Source: Glutamicibacter nicotianae
GTDB lineage: Bacteria; Actinomycetota; Actinomycetes; Actinomycetales; Micrococcaceae
Direction: 5' to 3'
Assembly (NCBI RefSeq): GCF_006539525.1
Contig: NZ_BJNE01000017.1
Span: forward strand, 1-53,079
DNA: 53,079 nt
Position numbers and translations under genes: made by a program. Shown here in pieces: positions 1-8,589 of the stretch; position 1 is the first letter of the stretch, and the number at the start of each line of letters is the position of its first letter. Under the pieces are notes generated by a model. It did no database searches, was not told the origin of the DNA, and saw nothing but the letters and a program-made list of their open reading frames with translations.

Positions 1-33
1 TTGGCGCTGACCGGAGAATTCGGTCAGCGCCAA
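1..33 (-). terminator. Hairpin downstream of pncA
   Basis: A perfect 13-bp inverted repeat (TTGGCGCTGACCG, 7-nt loop, then its complement) starts at the window edge and lies 25 bases past the pncA stop codon. Read on the minus strand it could end the pncB-pncA transcript, but a following T-run would lie outside the window and cannot be seen. Confidence 0.55.
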
Positions 34-58
34 GCCGTTGTGGTTTTCAAGGCAAGGA

Positions 59-652
59 TCAGCCCAGCGACAGCACCGTGACGCCGGCTGCGCGCAGTTC
101 CTCGCGGATCGCTGGCAGATTCTCCGGCGAGACCGCTGCGGTCAGCGGGGAAATGATGGTGGTGGTGAACCCGGCTTCCACCGCATCGAACGCGGTGGCC
201 TTCACGCAGTGGTCAGCGGCAAGTCCCACGACATCCACCGAAGTGATGCCCTTGGCCTTGAGCCAGTCGCCGAGCAGTTCTCCGCTTTCATCGGCCTTGT
301 CTGCCGAAGGATCCAGTTTCCGGGCTTCGAAGCCGGAATAGGCCGCGGCGAAACGTCCCTTGGCGAAATGCGCGTCGACTGGCACGTGCGCGAGCTGCGG
401 ATGCAGCGCTGCGCCAGGTGTGCCGGCGACACAGTGCACCGGCCAGGAATCAATGAAGTCCGGGTTCTGAGAGAAATGATCGCCCGGCTCGATGTGCCAA
501 TCCTGGGTGGTCACGATGGCCGAGTAGGAATCGCGGCGTTCGGCAATGTCCGCGGCAATGGCCGTAGCTACAGCATTGCCGCCGGTTACCGCGAGGGCAC
601 CGCCTTCGCAGAAGTCCGGCTGGACATCAATGATCAATAGGGCTCTGCTCAT
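59..652 (-). CDS. pncA: Nicotinamidase (isochorismatase-family hydrolase)
   Basis: Hydrolyses nicotinamide to nicotinate in the cytoplasm, supplying the nicotinate phosphoribosyltransferase encoded just upstream. The 197-aa protein shows the full cysteine-hydrolase triad D9 (in IIDVQPDF), K98 (in AKGRF) and C149 (in ADHCVKAT), and metal ligands D51, H53 and H59 in the DWHIEPGDHF segment. The cis-peptide region before C149 (VVGLAADHC) is also present. The ATG at 652 follows a GGGAGG ribosome site. Length matches the family (about 190 aa). It lies 104 bases after pncB on the same strand and is probably co-transcribed with it, so the pair converts nicotinamide to nicotinate mononucleotide. Confidence 0.93.
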   Translation of the reverse strand: MSRALLIIDVQPDFCEGGALAVTGGNAVATAIAADIAERRDSYSAIVTTQDWHIEPGDHFSQNPDFIDSWPVHCVAGTPGAALHPQLAHVPVDAHFAKGRFAAAYSGFEARKLDPSADKADESGELLGDWLKAKGITSVDVVGLAADHCVKATAFDAVEAGFTTTIISPLTAAVSPENLPAIREELRAAGVTVLSLG

Positions 653-690
653 CGCTGCCTCCCTGGCTAGTGAATGTAGACCTTGGACAA

Positions 691-734
691 CTGCGGACCG
701 CAGGATCCTTGAACCTGGATCCTACGTTCCGCAG
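691..734. other. Intergenic hairpin between pncB and pncA
   Basis: CTGCGGA at 691-697 pairs with TCCGCAG at 728-734, and inside it AGGATCC (702-708) pairs with GGATCCT (717-723) around an 8-nt loop. On the plus strand it is followed by a T5 run, but no plus-strand gene ends here. On the minus strand it separates pncB from pncA without a T-run, so it may be a partial terminator or RNA-stability element tuning pncA relative to pncB. Confidence 0.4.
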
Positions 735-755
735 CTGAGTTTTTCGTGTGTTTGT

Positions 756-2054
756 CTAGTCCTGGATCATGACGGTCGGGATGACCGGTTCGCCGCGCTG
801 CATCTTGCGGGCCACGCCCGGCAGCTCCTGGACCGATGCGTGGTGGCGCTCGGTGGCGCGCTTGACGCCGGCAGCGCCGACATGGGCCTGGTCGATCTCG
901 CCGTTGCGCACCAGCGGGACAACCAAGTCGCGCTCGGGGCCGCCGGTGGTGTACTCGGAGGTGGAGACGATTTCGGCGACGGCGCGGTTGCGCTCGTTGA
1001 GCTGGCGCACCGCATACTTGCGGCCGCCCACGCTGGCCTTGTTCGCCGCGGCCTTGGCCACGGGAATCCATTCGCCCGCATCGTCCTGGCGGGCCACCAG
1101 CTTGTAGACCATGGACGCGGTCGGGTGCCCGGAGCCGGTGACCAGGGCCGTGCCCACGCCGTAGGAGTCCACCGGGGCGCTGGCCAAGGCAGCGATCGCG
1201 TACTCGTCCAGGTCCGAGGTGACGGTGATCTTGGTGTTCCAGTTGCCCAAATCATCGAGCAGCTCGCGGACCCAGCCCGCCTGCTGCACCAGGTCGCCCG
1301 AGTCGAGGCGGACGCCGCCCAGCTCGGGACCGGCCACCTCGACCGCGGTGCGTACGCCGTTCTCGACGTCGTAGGTGTCGACCAGCAAGATGGTGTCCTT
1401 GCCCAGCGAGGCAACCTGCGCTTCGAAGGCGGCGCGCTCGGTGTCGTGCAGCAGGGTGAAGGAGTGGGCCGAGGTGCCAACGGTTTTCAGGCCGTAGCGT
1501 GCACCGGCTTCCAGATTCGAGGTCGAGGAGAATCCGGCAATCATGGCGGCGCGCGCGGCGGCCACCGCTGATTCCTCATGGGTGCGGCGCGAGCCCATCT
1601 CGATGCAGGGGCGCTCGCCGGCCGAAGCGATCATGCGCGAGGCGGCCGAGGCAATGGCCGAATCATGGTTCATCGCCGAGAGCACGAACGTCTCGATGAC
1701 GCAGGCTTCGGCGAAGGTCGACTCCACGGTCAGCAGCGGCGAGTTCGGGAAGTACAGCTCGCCCTCGGCATAGCCGGAGATGTTGCCGGTGAAGCGGAAG
1801 TTCTCCAGGTACTTGATGGTCTCGGCGTTGACCACCTTGTTGTCGCTGAGGAAACGCAGCTGCTCGTCATCGAAGCGGAAATCTGCCAGGCCTTCGAGCA
1901 CGCGGCCAGTGCCTGCGACCACACCGTAACGCCGGCCTTCGGGCAAGCGGCGTGCGAATGCCTCGAAGACGGATGGGCGGTGAGCTGCACCGGATTCAAG
2001 CGCTGCCTGGAGCATGGTCAGCTCATAGTGGTCGGTGAAGAGACTGGTGCGCAT
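756..2054 (-). CDS. pncB: Nicotinate phosphoribosyltransferase
   Basis: Converts nicotinate and PRPP to nicotinate mononucleotide in the Preiss-Handler route of NAD synthesis. The 432-aa protein opens with FTDHYELTM, carries the family segments GSRRTHEESAV and GTSAHSF (the His being the expected phosphorylated catalytic residue) and GVRLDSGDL, and ends near the family's usual length. The reading frame stays open to an ATG at 2252, but that would overlap clpS on the other strand. The ATG at 2054 has an AGGAG ribosome site 8 nt upstream and starts with the conserved N-terminus, so it is chosen. Divergent from clpS; a 15-bp palindrome lies 59 bases upstream of the start. Confidence 0.93.
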   Translation of the reverse strand: MRTSLFTDHYELTMLQAALESGAAHRPSVFEAFARRLPEGRRYGVVAGTGRVLEGLADFRFDDEQLRFLSDNKVVNAETIKYLENFRFTGNISGYAEGELYFPNSPLLTVESTFAEACVIETFVLSAMNHDSAIASAASRMIASAGERPCIEMGSRRTHEESAVAAARAAMIAGFSSTSNLEAGARYGLKTVGTSAHSFTLLHDTERAAFEAQVASLGKDTILLVDTYDVENGVRTAVEVAGPELGGVRLDSGDLVQQAGWVRELLDDLGNWNTKITVTSDLDEYAIAALASAPVDSYGVGTALVTGSGHPTASMVYKLVARQDDAGEWIPVAKAAANKASVGGRKYAVRQLNERNRAVAEIVSTSEYTTGGPERDLVVPLVRNGEIDQAHVGAAGVKRATERHHASVQELPGVARKMQRGEPVIPTVMIQD

Positions 2055-2096
2055 GTGACGCTCCTGATGATCGGAAAAGGCCTTGTGCGGTGCTGC

Positions 2097-2127
2097 TTGG
2101 GAAAGCAGACCCGTTTTACTGTATAAC
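2097..2127 (+). promoter_or_regulatory. Candidate clpS promoter
   Basis: TTGGGA (2097-2102) and TATAAC (2122-2127) are separated by 19 bases, a slightly long but acceptable spacing, 70 bases upstream of the clpS ATG. The -10 element lies inside the palindrome at 2113-2127. Confidence 0.3.
2113..2127. promoter_or_regulatory. Near-perfect palindrome in the pncB/clpS divergent promoter
   Basis: GTTTTACTGTATAAC is a 15-bp palindrome with one mismatched pair. It sits 59 bases upstream of pncB and contains the only good -10-like hexamers of the region on both strands (TATAAC towards clpS, TACAGT towards pncB). A candidate operator for an NAD-responsive repressor such as NrtR; the regulator is inferred, not seen. 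Confidence 0.4.
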
Positions 2128-2196
2128 GGCTCACGCCCAAGGTGATATTTGCCGTGTCCGGTGTTGCGTTCAGCTTCCGCGCGTAAAATGGTAGCC

Positions 2197-2481
2197 ATGA
2201 CCGCAATGCCCGATGTACTTTCCGAATTTGAAACCCTGGTATCCCAAGACAAGCCATGGCGCTTGGTTGTGTGGAATGATCCAGTGAACTTGATGAGCTA
2301 CGTATCCTACGTGTTCCGTTCCTACTTTGGTTTCAGCCCGGAAAAAGCTGAGAAGCTCATGCTGCAGGTGCACCATGACGGCTTCTGCACCGTGCGCAGC
2401 GGCAGCCGCGAAGCCATCGAATCCGATGTGCAGGCCATGCACGGGTTCGGACTGAACGCAACCATGACCCAGGGAGCCTGA
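2197..2481 (+). CDS. clpS: ATP-dependent Clp protease adaptor ClpS
   Basis: Delivers N-degron substrates to the ClpC/ClpP protease in the cytoplasm. The 94-aa protein has the ClpS core: WNDPVNLMSYV, which forms the N-end residue pocket, then FGFSPEKAEKLM and VHHDGFCTV. Several in-frame starts exist upstream (GTG/ATG from 2149, ATG at 2188); the ATG at 2197 gives the usual length and N-terminus, though no strong ribosome site is visible for any of them. It is followed after 2 bases by the DUF2017 gene, the order also found in mycobacteria. Confidence 0.92.
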   Translation: MTAMPDVLSEFETLVSQDKPWRLVVWNDPVNLMSYVSYVFRSYFGFSPEKAEKLMLQVHHDGFCTVRSGSREAIESDVQAMHGFGLNATMTQGA

Positions 2482-2483
2482 AC

Positions 2484-3062
2484 GTGGCCAAGGCCTTCAA
2501 GAACGGTTCCAAGGGCATTACCGGCACGCTGCATTCGGCCGAACGCAAGCTGATCCGCGAACTCTTCTCCGATCTCATCGAAATGCTCGAAGAACGTGCC
2601 CGGCTGCACCAGCTGCCCGAGGACATAGACCCGCTCTACGCCCTGACCGGCATGCGGCCCGAGTCCATGGACTTGCCTCCGATTGCCGATCCGGCACTGG
2701 CCAGGCTGCTGCCCGATGCCAGCGACGACGCCGTGGCGGCCGCGGAGCATCGCCGGCTGACCGAAGCCGATTCGATCGCGCAGAAGGTTGGCCGCCTGCG
2801 CGAAGCCCAGCTGCTGCTGGAAACCGACAGGCTCGTGCTGGACAAGGACGCCGCGACGCGTTTCGCCCAGGCGCTGAACGATGTGCGCCTGGTGCTCGCC
2901 GAACGCCTTCAGATCCGCAGCGAAGAGGATTCGGCCCGGGTCGCCGAGGTGCTTGATGCTTCCGAGGTGGAAACCCCCGAGGAGTACATGTCCCTGGTGT
3001 ACAACCTGATCTCGTGGGTGCTCGATACATTGATGGGCGCGCTGATGGATGCGGAGTCCTGA
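2484..3062 (+). CDS. DUF2017 family protein
   Basis: A 192-aa, mostly helical acidic protein of unknown function that follows clpS in many actinobacteria; the translationally tight coupling (GTG start 2 bases after the clpS stop) suggests a role connected with Clp proteolysis, which is inference. It contains no enzymatic motif that can be recognised, no signal peptide and no membrane segment. The segment around residues 20-40 ([17 protein letters not shown]) and the C-terminal [17 protein letters not shown] are typical of the family. Confidence 0.8.
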   Translation: MAKAFKNGSKGITGTLHSAERKLIRELFSDLIEMLEERARLHQLPEDIDPLYALTGMRPESMDLPPIADPALARLLPDASDDAVAAAEHRRLTEADSIAQKVGRLREAQLLLETDRLVLDKDAATRFAQALNDVRLVLAERLQIRSEEDSARVAEVLDASEVETPEEYMSLVYNLISWVLDTLMGALMDAES

Positions 3063-3066
3063 GCCC

Positions 3067-3990
3067 ATGAATTCCTACTTTGCCACCGAGCAGGTCTCCG
3101 CCCCGGACGCCAATACCCCCATTGGGATCTTCGACTCCGGAGTTGGCGGGCTGACCGTGGCCCGCGCCATCATCGACCAGCTGCCCGGCGAATCGCTGAT
3201 CTATGTAGGGGATACCGCCAACTCTCCCTACGGTCCGCTGCCCATCGCCCAGGTGCGGGCCAACGCCCTGGGCGTGATGGACGAACTGGTCGATTCCGGC
3301 GTGAAGCTGCTGGTCATTGCCTGCAATTCGGCCTCCGCCGCGGTGCTGCGCGATGCCCGCGAACGCTACACCGCGCGCTATGGCATCCCGGTAGTCGAAG
3401 TCATCCAGCCGGCGGTCCGCCGTGCCGTGGCCGGCACCAAGAATGGCAGGATCGGCATCATCGGCACCCAGGCGACCGTGGGCTCGCGCGCCTATGAGGA
3501 TGCTTTTGCCGCTGCCCCGAACCTGCAGGTATCGACCGTGGCCTGCCCGCGTTTCGTGGAGTTCGTGGAATCCGGCATCACCGCCGGAGCCGAGCTGCTG
3601 GAGATCGCGCAGGAATACCTGTCGCCGCTGCAGGCCGCCGAGGTGGACACCCTGGTGCTGGGATGCACGCACTACCCGCTGCTCACCGGCGTCCTCTCCT
3701 ACGTGATGGGGGATTCGGTCACCCTGGTGTCATCTGCAGAGGAAACGGCGAAGGACGTTTTCCGGGCGTTGACCCGCCATTCGCTGGTGCGCAACGACGG
3801 CGCCGCGGCGCGTCATGAGTTCCTCGCCACAGGCAACGCTGATAGTTTTGGTGTACTGGCTCGCCGTTTCCTCGGACCCGAGGTGCTGCAGGTGCGCCAC
3901 GTGGACCATGTAGCCGCCCACTATCCGACCGGAGCCATCTCGCGGATTACTCCGCAAATGATTGCCGCGTCGAAAGCGAGTAACGAATGA
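3067..3990 (+). CDS. murI: Glutamate racemase
   Basis: Interconverts L- and D-glutamate, providing D-Glu for peptidoglycan. The 307-aa protein has the family opening [12 protein letters not shown] with catalytic-site D23-S24, the first catalytic cysteine C86 in ACNSASA and the second, C200, in LGCTHYPLL, plus the substrate-loop motif GDTANSPYG. An ATG at 3049 overlaps the DUF2017 gene, but GGAG lies about 10 bases before the ATG at 3067, which is therefore preferred. Part of the clpS-DUF2017-murI-hydrolase transcription unit; its last codons overlap the next gene by 4 bases. Confidence 0.95.
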   Translation: MNSYFATEQVSAPDANTPIGIFDSGVGGLTVARAIIDQLPGESLIYVGDTANSPYGPLPIAQVRANALGVMDELVDSGVKLLVIACNSASAAVLRDARERYTARYGIPVVEVIQPAVRRAVAGTKNGRIGIIGTQATVGSRAYEDAFAAAPNLQVSTVACPRFVEFVESGITAGAELLEIAQEYLSPLQAAEVDTLVLGCTHYPLLTGVLSYVMGDSVTLVSSAEETAKDVFRALTRHSLVRNDGAAARHEFLATGNADSFGVLARRFLGPEVLQVRHVDHVAAHYPTGAISRITPQMIAASKASNE

Positions 3991-4928
3991 AGCTGACCAT
4001 CATCGGATGCACCGGGTCATTCCCAGGGCCGGGATCGCCCGCGTCCTGCTACCTGGTGACGGCCTTTGATGGCACCCGCGACTGGAAGATCCTGCTGGAT
4101 CTGGGGTCCGGGGCTTTGGGCGTGCTGCAGCGCTACACCGATTTGAAAGACATCGACGGGATCATGATTTCCCATCTGCATCCCGACCACTGCATGGATT
4201 TGTGCGGTTTGCATGTGGCGATCCGCTGGGATCCTGACGGCTGGGGCCGCGAGAGGATGCTCGTGCACGGCCCGGAAGACACCGCCGAGCGCATCGAGAC
4301 TGCCTACTCGCTGCCTGACGGCGACACCATGGCCAAGGACTACGACTTCCAGGTCTGGAAATCGCTGAAGCCGGTGAATATCGGGCCGTTCACCATCACC
4401 CCGTACCCGGTGCGCCACCCGATCAAGGAAGCCTATGCCCTGCGCGTGGAAGCGCATGAACCGGGCCCCGACGGCGAGCTGCTGACCAGCGTGCTGACCT
4501 ATTCCGGGGATACCGACAGCTGCGATGGCCTCGTGGAAGCCGCCCGCGGCGCCGACATGTTCCTGTGCGAAGCGGCCTTCGAGGAAGGCCGCGATGACCA
4601 TATCGACGGCGTGCACCTGACCGGGAAGCGCGCCGGCGAAATGGCCGCCGCCGCCGGCGCCGAGCGCATGCTGCTCACCCACATTCCGGTATGGACCGAC
4701 ATCAACAAGGTGGTTGAAGAGGCCAAGGAAACCTACAGCGGCGGCATTGCTGTGGCCGTATCCGGCGTAACCTACGGCGTGTACTCCGGCAGCCTGAAGG
4801 AAGACAAGGACCCGGCCCTGTTCAAGGGGGATCGCGGTACCGACTACCTGAAGACCCGTACCGGCTCCATGCCGACCATCAAGTACGAGAAGATCCGCAA
4901 GTTCCCGCTGCTCAAGCGCAAGAAGTAG
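3987..4928 (+). CDS. Metallo-beta-lactamase-fold hydrolase, Rv1339-like cyclic-nucleotide phosphodiesterase
   Basis: A 313-aa cytoplasmic metallohydrolase starting inside the murI stop (ATGA overlap). The zinc motif H63-L-H65-P-D67-H68 is intact, with further ligand candidates in VRHP and LTYSGDTD and a final LLTHIP histidine. In Mycobacterium tuberculosis the protein at the same position after murI (Rv1339) has been described as an atypical cAMP phosphodiesterase. By position and fold this is the probable orthologue, but substrate cannot be read from sequence. In mycobacteria rph follows directly; here rph is about 12.5 kb away. Confidence 0.82.
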   Translation: MKLTIIGCTGSFPGPGSPASCYLVTAFDGTRDWKILLDLGSGALGVLQRYTDLKDIDGIMISHLHPDHCMDLCGLHVAIRWDPDGWGRERMLVHGPEDTAERIETAYSLPDGDTMAKDYDFQVWKSLKPVNIGPFTITPYPVRHPIKEAYALRVEAHEPGPDGELLTSVLTYSGDTDSCDGLVEAARGADMFLCEAAFEEGRDDHIDGVHLTGKRAGEMAAAAGAERMLLTHIPVWTDINKVVEEAKETYSGGIAVAVSGVTYGVYSGSLKEDKDPALFKGDRGTDYLKTRTGSMPTIKYEKIRKFPLLKRKK

Positions 4929-4950
4929 CCGCTGGAGTACCTTGGTTATC

Positions 4951-4994
4951 AGGCCCGGCCGCGCCGCACCATTTGGTGCTGCGAGGCCGGGCCT
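4951..4994 (+). terminator. First of two tandem terminator hairpins after the murI operon
   Basis: AGGCCCGGCC (4951-4960) pairs perfectly with GGCCGGGCCT (4985-4994), with an inner GCACC/GGTGC pair around an ATTT loop. No long T-run follows, but position just after the stop codon fits transcription termination. Confidence 0.55.
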
Positions 4995-5035
4995 TGCACT
5001 CTGTGGCGCAGCTAGGCCGCTTCGGAAAATAACAT

Positions 5036-5067
5036 AGCCCAGCACGAGAGCTTTCGTGCTGGGCTTT
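5036..5067 (+). terminator. Second tandem terminator hairpin, convergent with the SDR gene
   Basis: A perfect 12-bp stem (AGCCCAGCACGA with a 6-nt loop, 5036-5065) followed by TTT. It separates the plus-strand murI operon from the minus-strand SDR gene and marks the left edge of the catabolic island. Confidence 0.7.
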
Positions 5068-5105
5068 GGTCGTGATGCTAAAGGCTTACCGCCTAGCTAG
5101 GCGTT

Positions 5106-5906
5106 TCAGGCCTGAGTGGCGGGCACCGAGCTGCTGCGGTAGGCGACCAGACCGCCATCGACGCGCACATCGGTACCGTTAACCCATATCGGCTGGCTGG
5201 AGAGCAGGTAGGCGATGACCTCGGCAATGTCCTCGGGGGCGGCAAAGCGGCCAAGCAGTTCAGCGGCGGAATTGACCTTATCCTGGCCGTGGTCCTTCTT
5301 GAAGTCATCCAGGATCGGAGTCTGCACCGGGCCGGGGCTGACCGAGTTCACCCGCACCCGAGCGCCGACAAACTCGGCGGCCAACTGTTCGGTCAGCAAT
5401 CGTACGCACTGCTTGGAGAACAGGTAGCTATTCTCCGCAATGGCGGTATCGGCCGCGGCCTGCTCCAGCGCCTGGTCCTGGTCCTCGGCCAGCGCGAAGT
5501 CGCGGCAGGCCTCGGCCACACTGCGCCAGCCAAAGGCCACCGAGGAAGCCAGATTCACCACGGAGGCGCGTTCGCCCAGCAGCGGGGCCAGGCCTCGGGT
5601 CAGTTCACGCACGGCAAAGACATTGACCGACAGCACGGTGCGCAGCGGCGCGGTGCCTGGTACCCCGGCAATATTTGCCAGGCCAGCCAAGCCCTGCGGG
5701 GCCAGTGTGGTCAGTTTCTCGATGACTGCCGAAATGCCGGCAGGGGTGGACAAGTCAGCTTGGATGAAGTCACCCGCGAAGCCAGTGGTCGCGGTGCGGT
5801 CGATGCCGATGACTGTGTAGCCGCGGGAGGCCAGTAGCGCCGCGGTGGCCGCGCCAATGCCCGAGGCGCATCCGGTCAAGGCAATGGGCAGTGAAGATGC
5901 TGACAT
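5106..5906 (-). CDS. Short-chain dehydrogenase/reductase of the aromatic-catabolic island
   Basis: A 266-aa NAD(P)-dependent alcohol/ketone dehydrogenase. The glycine-rich cofactor motif TGCASGIG is at residues 11-18, NIAG at 78-81, the catalytic serine in NLASS (about 121), and the Y161-LFS-K165 catalytic pair. D36 at the end of the second beta strand (VIGID) suggests NAD(H) preference. The length and the PGPVQTPIL segment are typical of classical SDRs such as 3-alpha-hydroxysteroid dehydrogenase/carbonyl reductases. It is divergent from the aldehyde dehydrogenase with an island operator between them, so a role as the benzylic or terpene alcohol dehydrogenase of the same pathway is likely but inferred. 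Confidence 0.85.
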   Translation of the reverse strand: MSASSLPIALTGCASGIGAATAALLASRGYTVIGIDRTATTGFAGDFIQADLSTPAGISAVIEKLTTLAPQGLAGLANIAGVPGTAPLRTVLSVNVFAVRELTRGLAPLLGERASVVNLASSVAFGWRSVAEACRDFALAEDQDQALEQAAADTAIAENSYLFSKQCVRLLTEQLAAEFVGARVRVNSVSPGPVQTPILDDFKKDHGQDKVNSAAELLGRFAAPEDIAEVIAYLLSSQPIWVNGTDVRVDGGLVAYRSSSVPATQA

Positions 5907-5999
5907 GGGGTTCTCCTAGGATGTAGGGGGCCACCGGGCGTCGCCGGGCCGTGCTTGATAGTTAATCCTGCGTCATTGTCCAGGTGGTACACGACACAC

Positions 6000-6016
6000 T
6001 TTCCATCCAATGGAAT
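6000..6016. promoter_or_regulatory. Island operator copy A (IclR-type palindrome)
   Basis: TTTCCATCCAATGGAAT: 7-base arms around CCA, one outer mismatch. Located between the divergent SDR and aldehyde dehydrogenase genes. Nearly identical palindromes occur at 13608-13624 and 14529-14545, always in upstream regions of island genes. Confidence 0.6.
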
Positions 6017-6088
6017 CAGATCCGGTGTCGGGGCTGGACACCGGGCAAGCTGACATTAGCTAAGATTTCCCGTGAAGAGAGGGTGCTG

Positions 6089-7468
6089 ATGAAAGTGCCA
6101 GTCTACGATGTGCTCGACCCGGCCACCCTAGAGGTCGTTGGGCAGGCCCCGGAACACACCGAAGAAGATGTGCGCCAGAGCATTGCTACGGCCAATCTCG
6201 CCGCCGCCGGCTGGGCCGCCGACCGTGAGTCCCGTCGCTCCACGCTGCGTGAAGTGGCAGCCCGTATCCGCACCCGCGCCCCACAACTAGGCCGCATCCT
6301 GTCCCTGGAACAGGGCAAGGTGCTGAGCGAAGCAATCGGCGAATTTCAAGTGGCCGCGGACCTCTTCGAATACTACGCAAACATGGACTGGGATGAGACC
6401 GAGGCACTGCCCGAACGTGCTGGTCGCAAACTGCAGGTGCAGTACCGCCCGGTCGGGCTGGTTGGCACCATCACGCCATGGAATTTCCCGATATCACTGC
6501 TCTGCGTGAAACTGGCCCCAGCCCTGGTGGCTGGGTGCACGGTGATTGCCAAGCCTTCGGCGACCACTCCGCTGTCCACTATCGCACTGGTGGAACTGGC
6601 TAACGAGCTGCTCCCCGAAGGCGTGCTGCAGGTACGCACCAGCAGCCGCCGCACGGTTAACGTGGCGCTGGCCGAGCTGCCAGAAATCCGCAAGATTTCC
6701 TTCACTGGCTCTACCGAGGTGGGCGCAGCGGTCGCCGCCGCGGCCACGTCGAGTGTCAAGCGGGTTACCCTGGAACTGGGTGGCAATGATCCGGCCATTG
6801 TGCTGGACGACGCCGATTTGGAAGCCACCGCCCGCGGCATCGTGGGCAGTGCCTTCCGCAATGCCGGACAGGTCTGCATGGCCGTCAAGCGCGTGTACGT
6901 GCCGCGTGCAATGCAGGGGGCATTCACCGAGGTTGTGGTGGCCGAAGCGGCCAAGCTGAGCTTGGGACACGGGGTAGCCGAGGGCACCACCATGGGCCCG
7001 ATGCACACCGCCAAACAGCGCCAGAGCGTGCAGGAGATGGTCGATGCAGCGTTGAATTCCGGAGCCCGGCTGGCTGCCGGGGGAGGTACCGGTTGCGATT
7101 TGCCTGGCCACTTCATGAATCCGACGATCATCGCCAATGCGGCCGCGGGCATGGCGCTGGTTGATCAAGAACAATTTGGCAGCGCACTACCCATCATTGG
7201 ATACGACAGCGTCGATGAGGCCATGGTGCAGGCGAATTCCGGGCCCTTTGGTCTGGGCGCATCGTTGTGGACTCCGGATCTGGACCGCGCTGAAGCGCTG
7301 GCCTCGAACCTAGAGGCGGGCACGGTGTGGATTAACCAGCACACCGTGGTAGAACTCGATGCGCCCTTTGGCGGGTGGAAGGCCTCGGGCACGGGCCGCG
7401 AACGCGGCCGCTGGGGCCTAGAGGAATACCTTGAACCACGCACTATCAATGCTCGAAGCCACGGCTAA
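6089..7468 (+). CDS. NAD(P)-dependent aldehyde dehydrogenase
   Basis: Oxidises an aldehyde to the carboxylic acid. The 459-aa protein has the oxyanion-hole asparagine N132 in TPWNFP, the general base E229 in TLELGGNDP, and the catalytic cysteine C263 in NAGQVCMAVKR; FTGSTEVG and PFGGWKASGTGRE complete the family signature. The frame is open from 5984, but the ATG at 6089 has an AGAGAGG ribosome site and matches the normal N-terminus, so it is chosen. It is slightly shorter than typical (about 480 aa), the region around residues 180-200 being compact. Followed after 33 bases by the metallo-hydrolase gene, probably one operon under operator A; an aromatic aldehyde substrate is inferred. Confidence 0.9.
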   Translation: MKVPVYDVLDPATLEVVGQAPEHTEEDVRQSIATANLAAAGWAADRESRRSTLREVAARIRTRAPQLGRILSLEQGKVLSEAIGEFQVAADLFEYYANMDWDETEALPERAGRKLQVQYRPVGLVGTITPWNFPISLLCVKLAPALVAGCTVIAKPSATTPLSTIALVELANELLPEGVLQVRTSSRRTVNVALAELPEIRKISFTGSTEVGAAVAAAATSSVKRVTLELGGNDPAIVLDDADLEATARGIVGSAFRNAGQVCMAVKRVYVPRAMQGAFTEVVVAEAAKLSLGHGVAEGTTMGPMHTAKQRQSVQEMVDAALNSGARLAAGGGTGCDLPGHFMNPTIIANAAAGMALVDQEQFGSALPIIGYDSVDEAMVQANSGPFGLGASLWTPDLDRAEALASNLEAGTVWINQHTVVELDAPFGGWKASGTGRERGRWGLEEYLEPRTINARSHG

Positions 7469-7501
7469 GCCCCGCAAGCCACAAGAACTTTAAGGATTGA
7501 A

Positions 7502-8443
7502 ATGAACATTTCGTCGAGCACTGAGCTCATCACGCTCGGTACCGCGGCCGGACCGGCCATCCGTGGTAAAGAAAATGGGATGGCCAGCGCCGTCGTCGTC
7601 GATGGCAAGCATTATCTGGTGGACTTCGGATTGGGCTGCGTGAGGGCCGCCCACCAGGCAGGACTGCGCGGCCAGGATCTAGTCGCCGGGTTCATCACGC
7701 ACCTGCACTCCGACCACGTGGGTGAACTGCCGGCCTATCTCATGTGGAACTGGGGTGCCCCTGTGGACGGCTTCACCACACCGGTGGGCCTCTATGGTCC
7801 GGGGAAGGACCCGAACCATGTGCGTGGCCAGCAGCTGGCCGGCACCCGCGAGCTGGTGGATCATACGCTCAAAGCCTTCTCCTACGATCTGGATATCCGC
7901 GTCACGGATGAGGCACGCCCGGTGATGAACACGTTGCTGGACGTCCAGGAGATCACGCTGCCCGCAGCGGCCGAAGGTTCCGGCAACCGCCCCTTCATCA
8001 TCTACGAAGATGACCGGGTGACCGTGCGCGCGGTTCTGGTGGAGCACCCACCGGTATTCCCGGCTTTCGCCTTCCGCTTTGATACGGCCCACGGGTCGAT
8101 GACCTTCTCCGGGGATACAGCAGAATGCGATGCGCTCATTGAGCTGGCACGCGGCAGCGACATTTTGGTGCATGAGGCAGTGAATCTGGAATTCTTTACC
8201 GCCATGGGCTTCAGCCCTACCTTCATCAACCACCAGCGGGAGTCGCACACTCCGCCGGAAGGTGCCGGCCGAGTGGCGCAGGCTGCCGGGGTGAAGCATT
8301 TGGTGCTCTCGCATCTGGCCGGGGTAGCAACCCCGGAAGAATGGAAGCAACGTGCCGAAACCAGCTTCGCCGGTCAGGTCACCGTGGCGAGCAGTGGCCA
8401 GCGTTTTGCGCTCAACACATTGGCAGCGGACGTCGTCGGCTAG
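7502..8443 (+). CDS. Metallo-beta-lactamase-fold hydrolase of the island
   Basis: A 313-aa zinc hydrolase of the RNase Z/arylsulfatase-like branch: H67-L-H69-S-D71-H72 (THLHSDHVGELP), SGDTAECDAL for the bridging aspartate, and a C-terminal LSHL histidine. No signal peptide. Ribosome site AAGGA lies before the ATG. It follows the aldehyde dehydrogenase by 33 bases, so it should act in the same catabolic process. Possible jobs are hydrolysis of an aromatic ester or lactone that feeds the pathway, or of a thiol ester of formaldehyde released by demethylation. None can be decided from sequence. It is not a close copy of the other metallo-hydrolase at 3987. Confidence 0.8.
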   Translation: MNISSSTELITLGTAAGPAIRGKENGMASAVVVDGKHYLVDFGLGCVRAAHQAGLRGQDLVAGFITHLHSDHVGELPAYLMWNWGAPVDGFTTPVGLYGPGKDPNHVRGQQLAGTRELVDHTLKAFSYDLDIRVTDEARPVMNTLLDVQEITLPAAAEGSGNRPFIIYEDDRVTVRAVLVEHPPVFPAFAFRFDTAHGSMTFSGDTAECDALIELARGSDILVHEAVNLEFFTAMGFSPTFINHQRESHTPPEGAGRVAQAAGVKHLVLSHLAGVATPEEWKQRAETSFAGQVTVASSGQRFALNTLAADVVG

Positions 8444-8463
8444 GAACCGTCGAAATTCTCTGA

Positions 8464-8517
8464 GCCCCCGGGATTTGATCCTCGAATATATTGTGGATCG
8501 AAGCCCGGGGGCGTTGT
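8464..8517 (+). terminator. Terminator of the aldehyde dehydrogenase/hydrolase operon
   Basis: GCCCCCGGG (8464-8472) pairs with CCCGGGGGC (8504-8512), extended inside by TGATCC/GGATCG pairing; followed by a T-containing tail GTTGTTCT. Confidence 0.7.
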
Positions 8518-8589
8518 TCTGTCCCTCGGAACCCCATCGACGTGTGCTGTGACCCGGTTTGAGCGGGCAATTTGGGTGAGAATTGGATC

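Noticed and set aside
2055-2252. Longer start for pncB at 2252
   Set aside because: It would overlap clpS on the opposite strand and add 66 unconserved residues; the ATG at 2054 has a good ribosome site and the conserved N-terminus.
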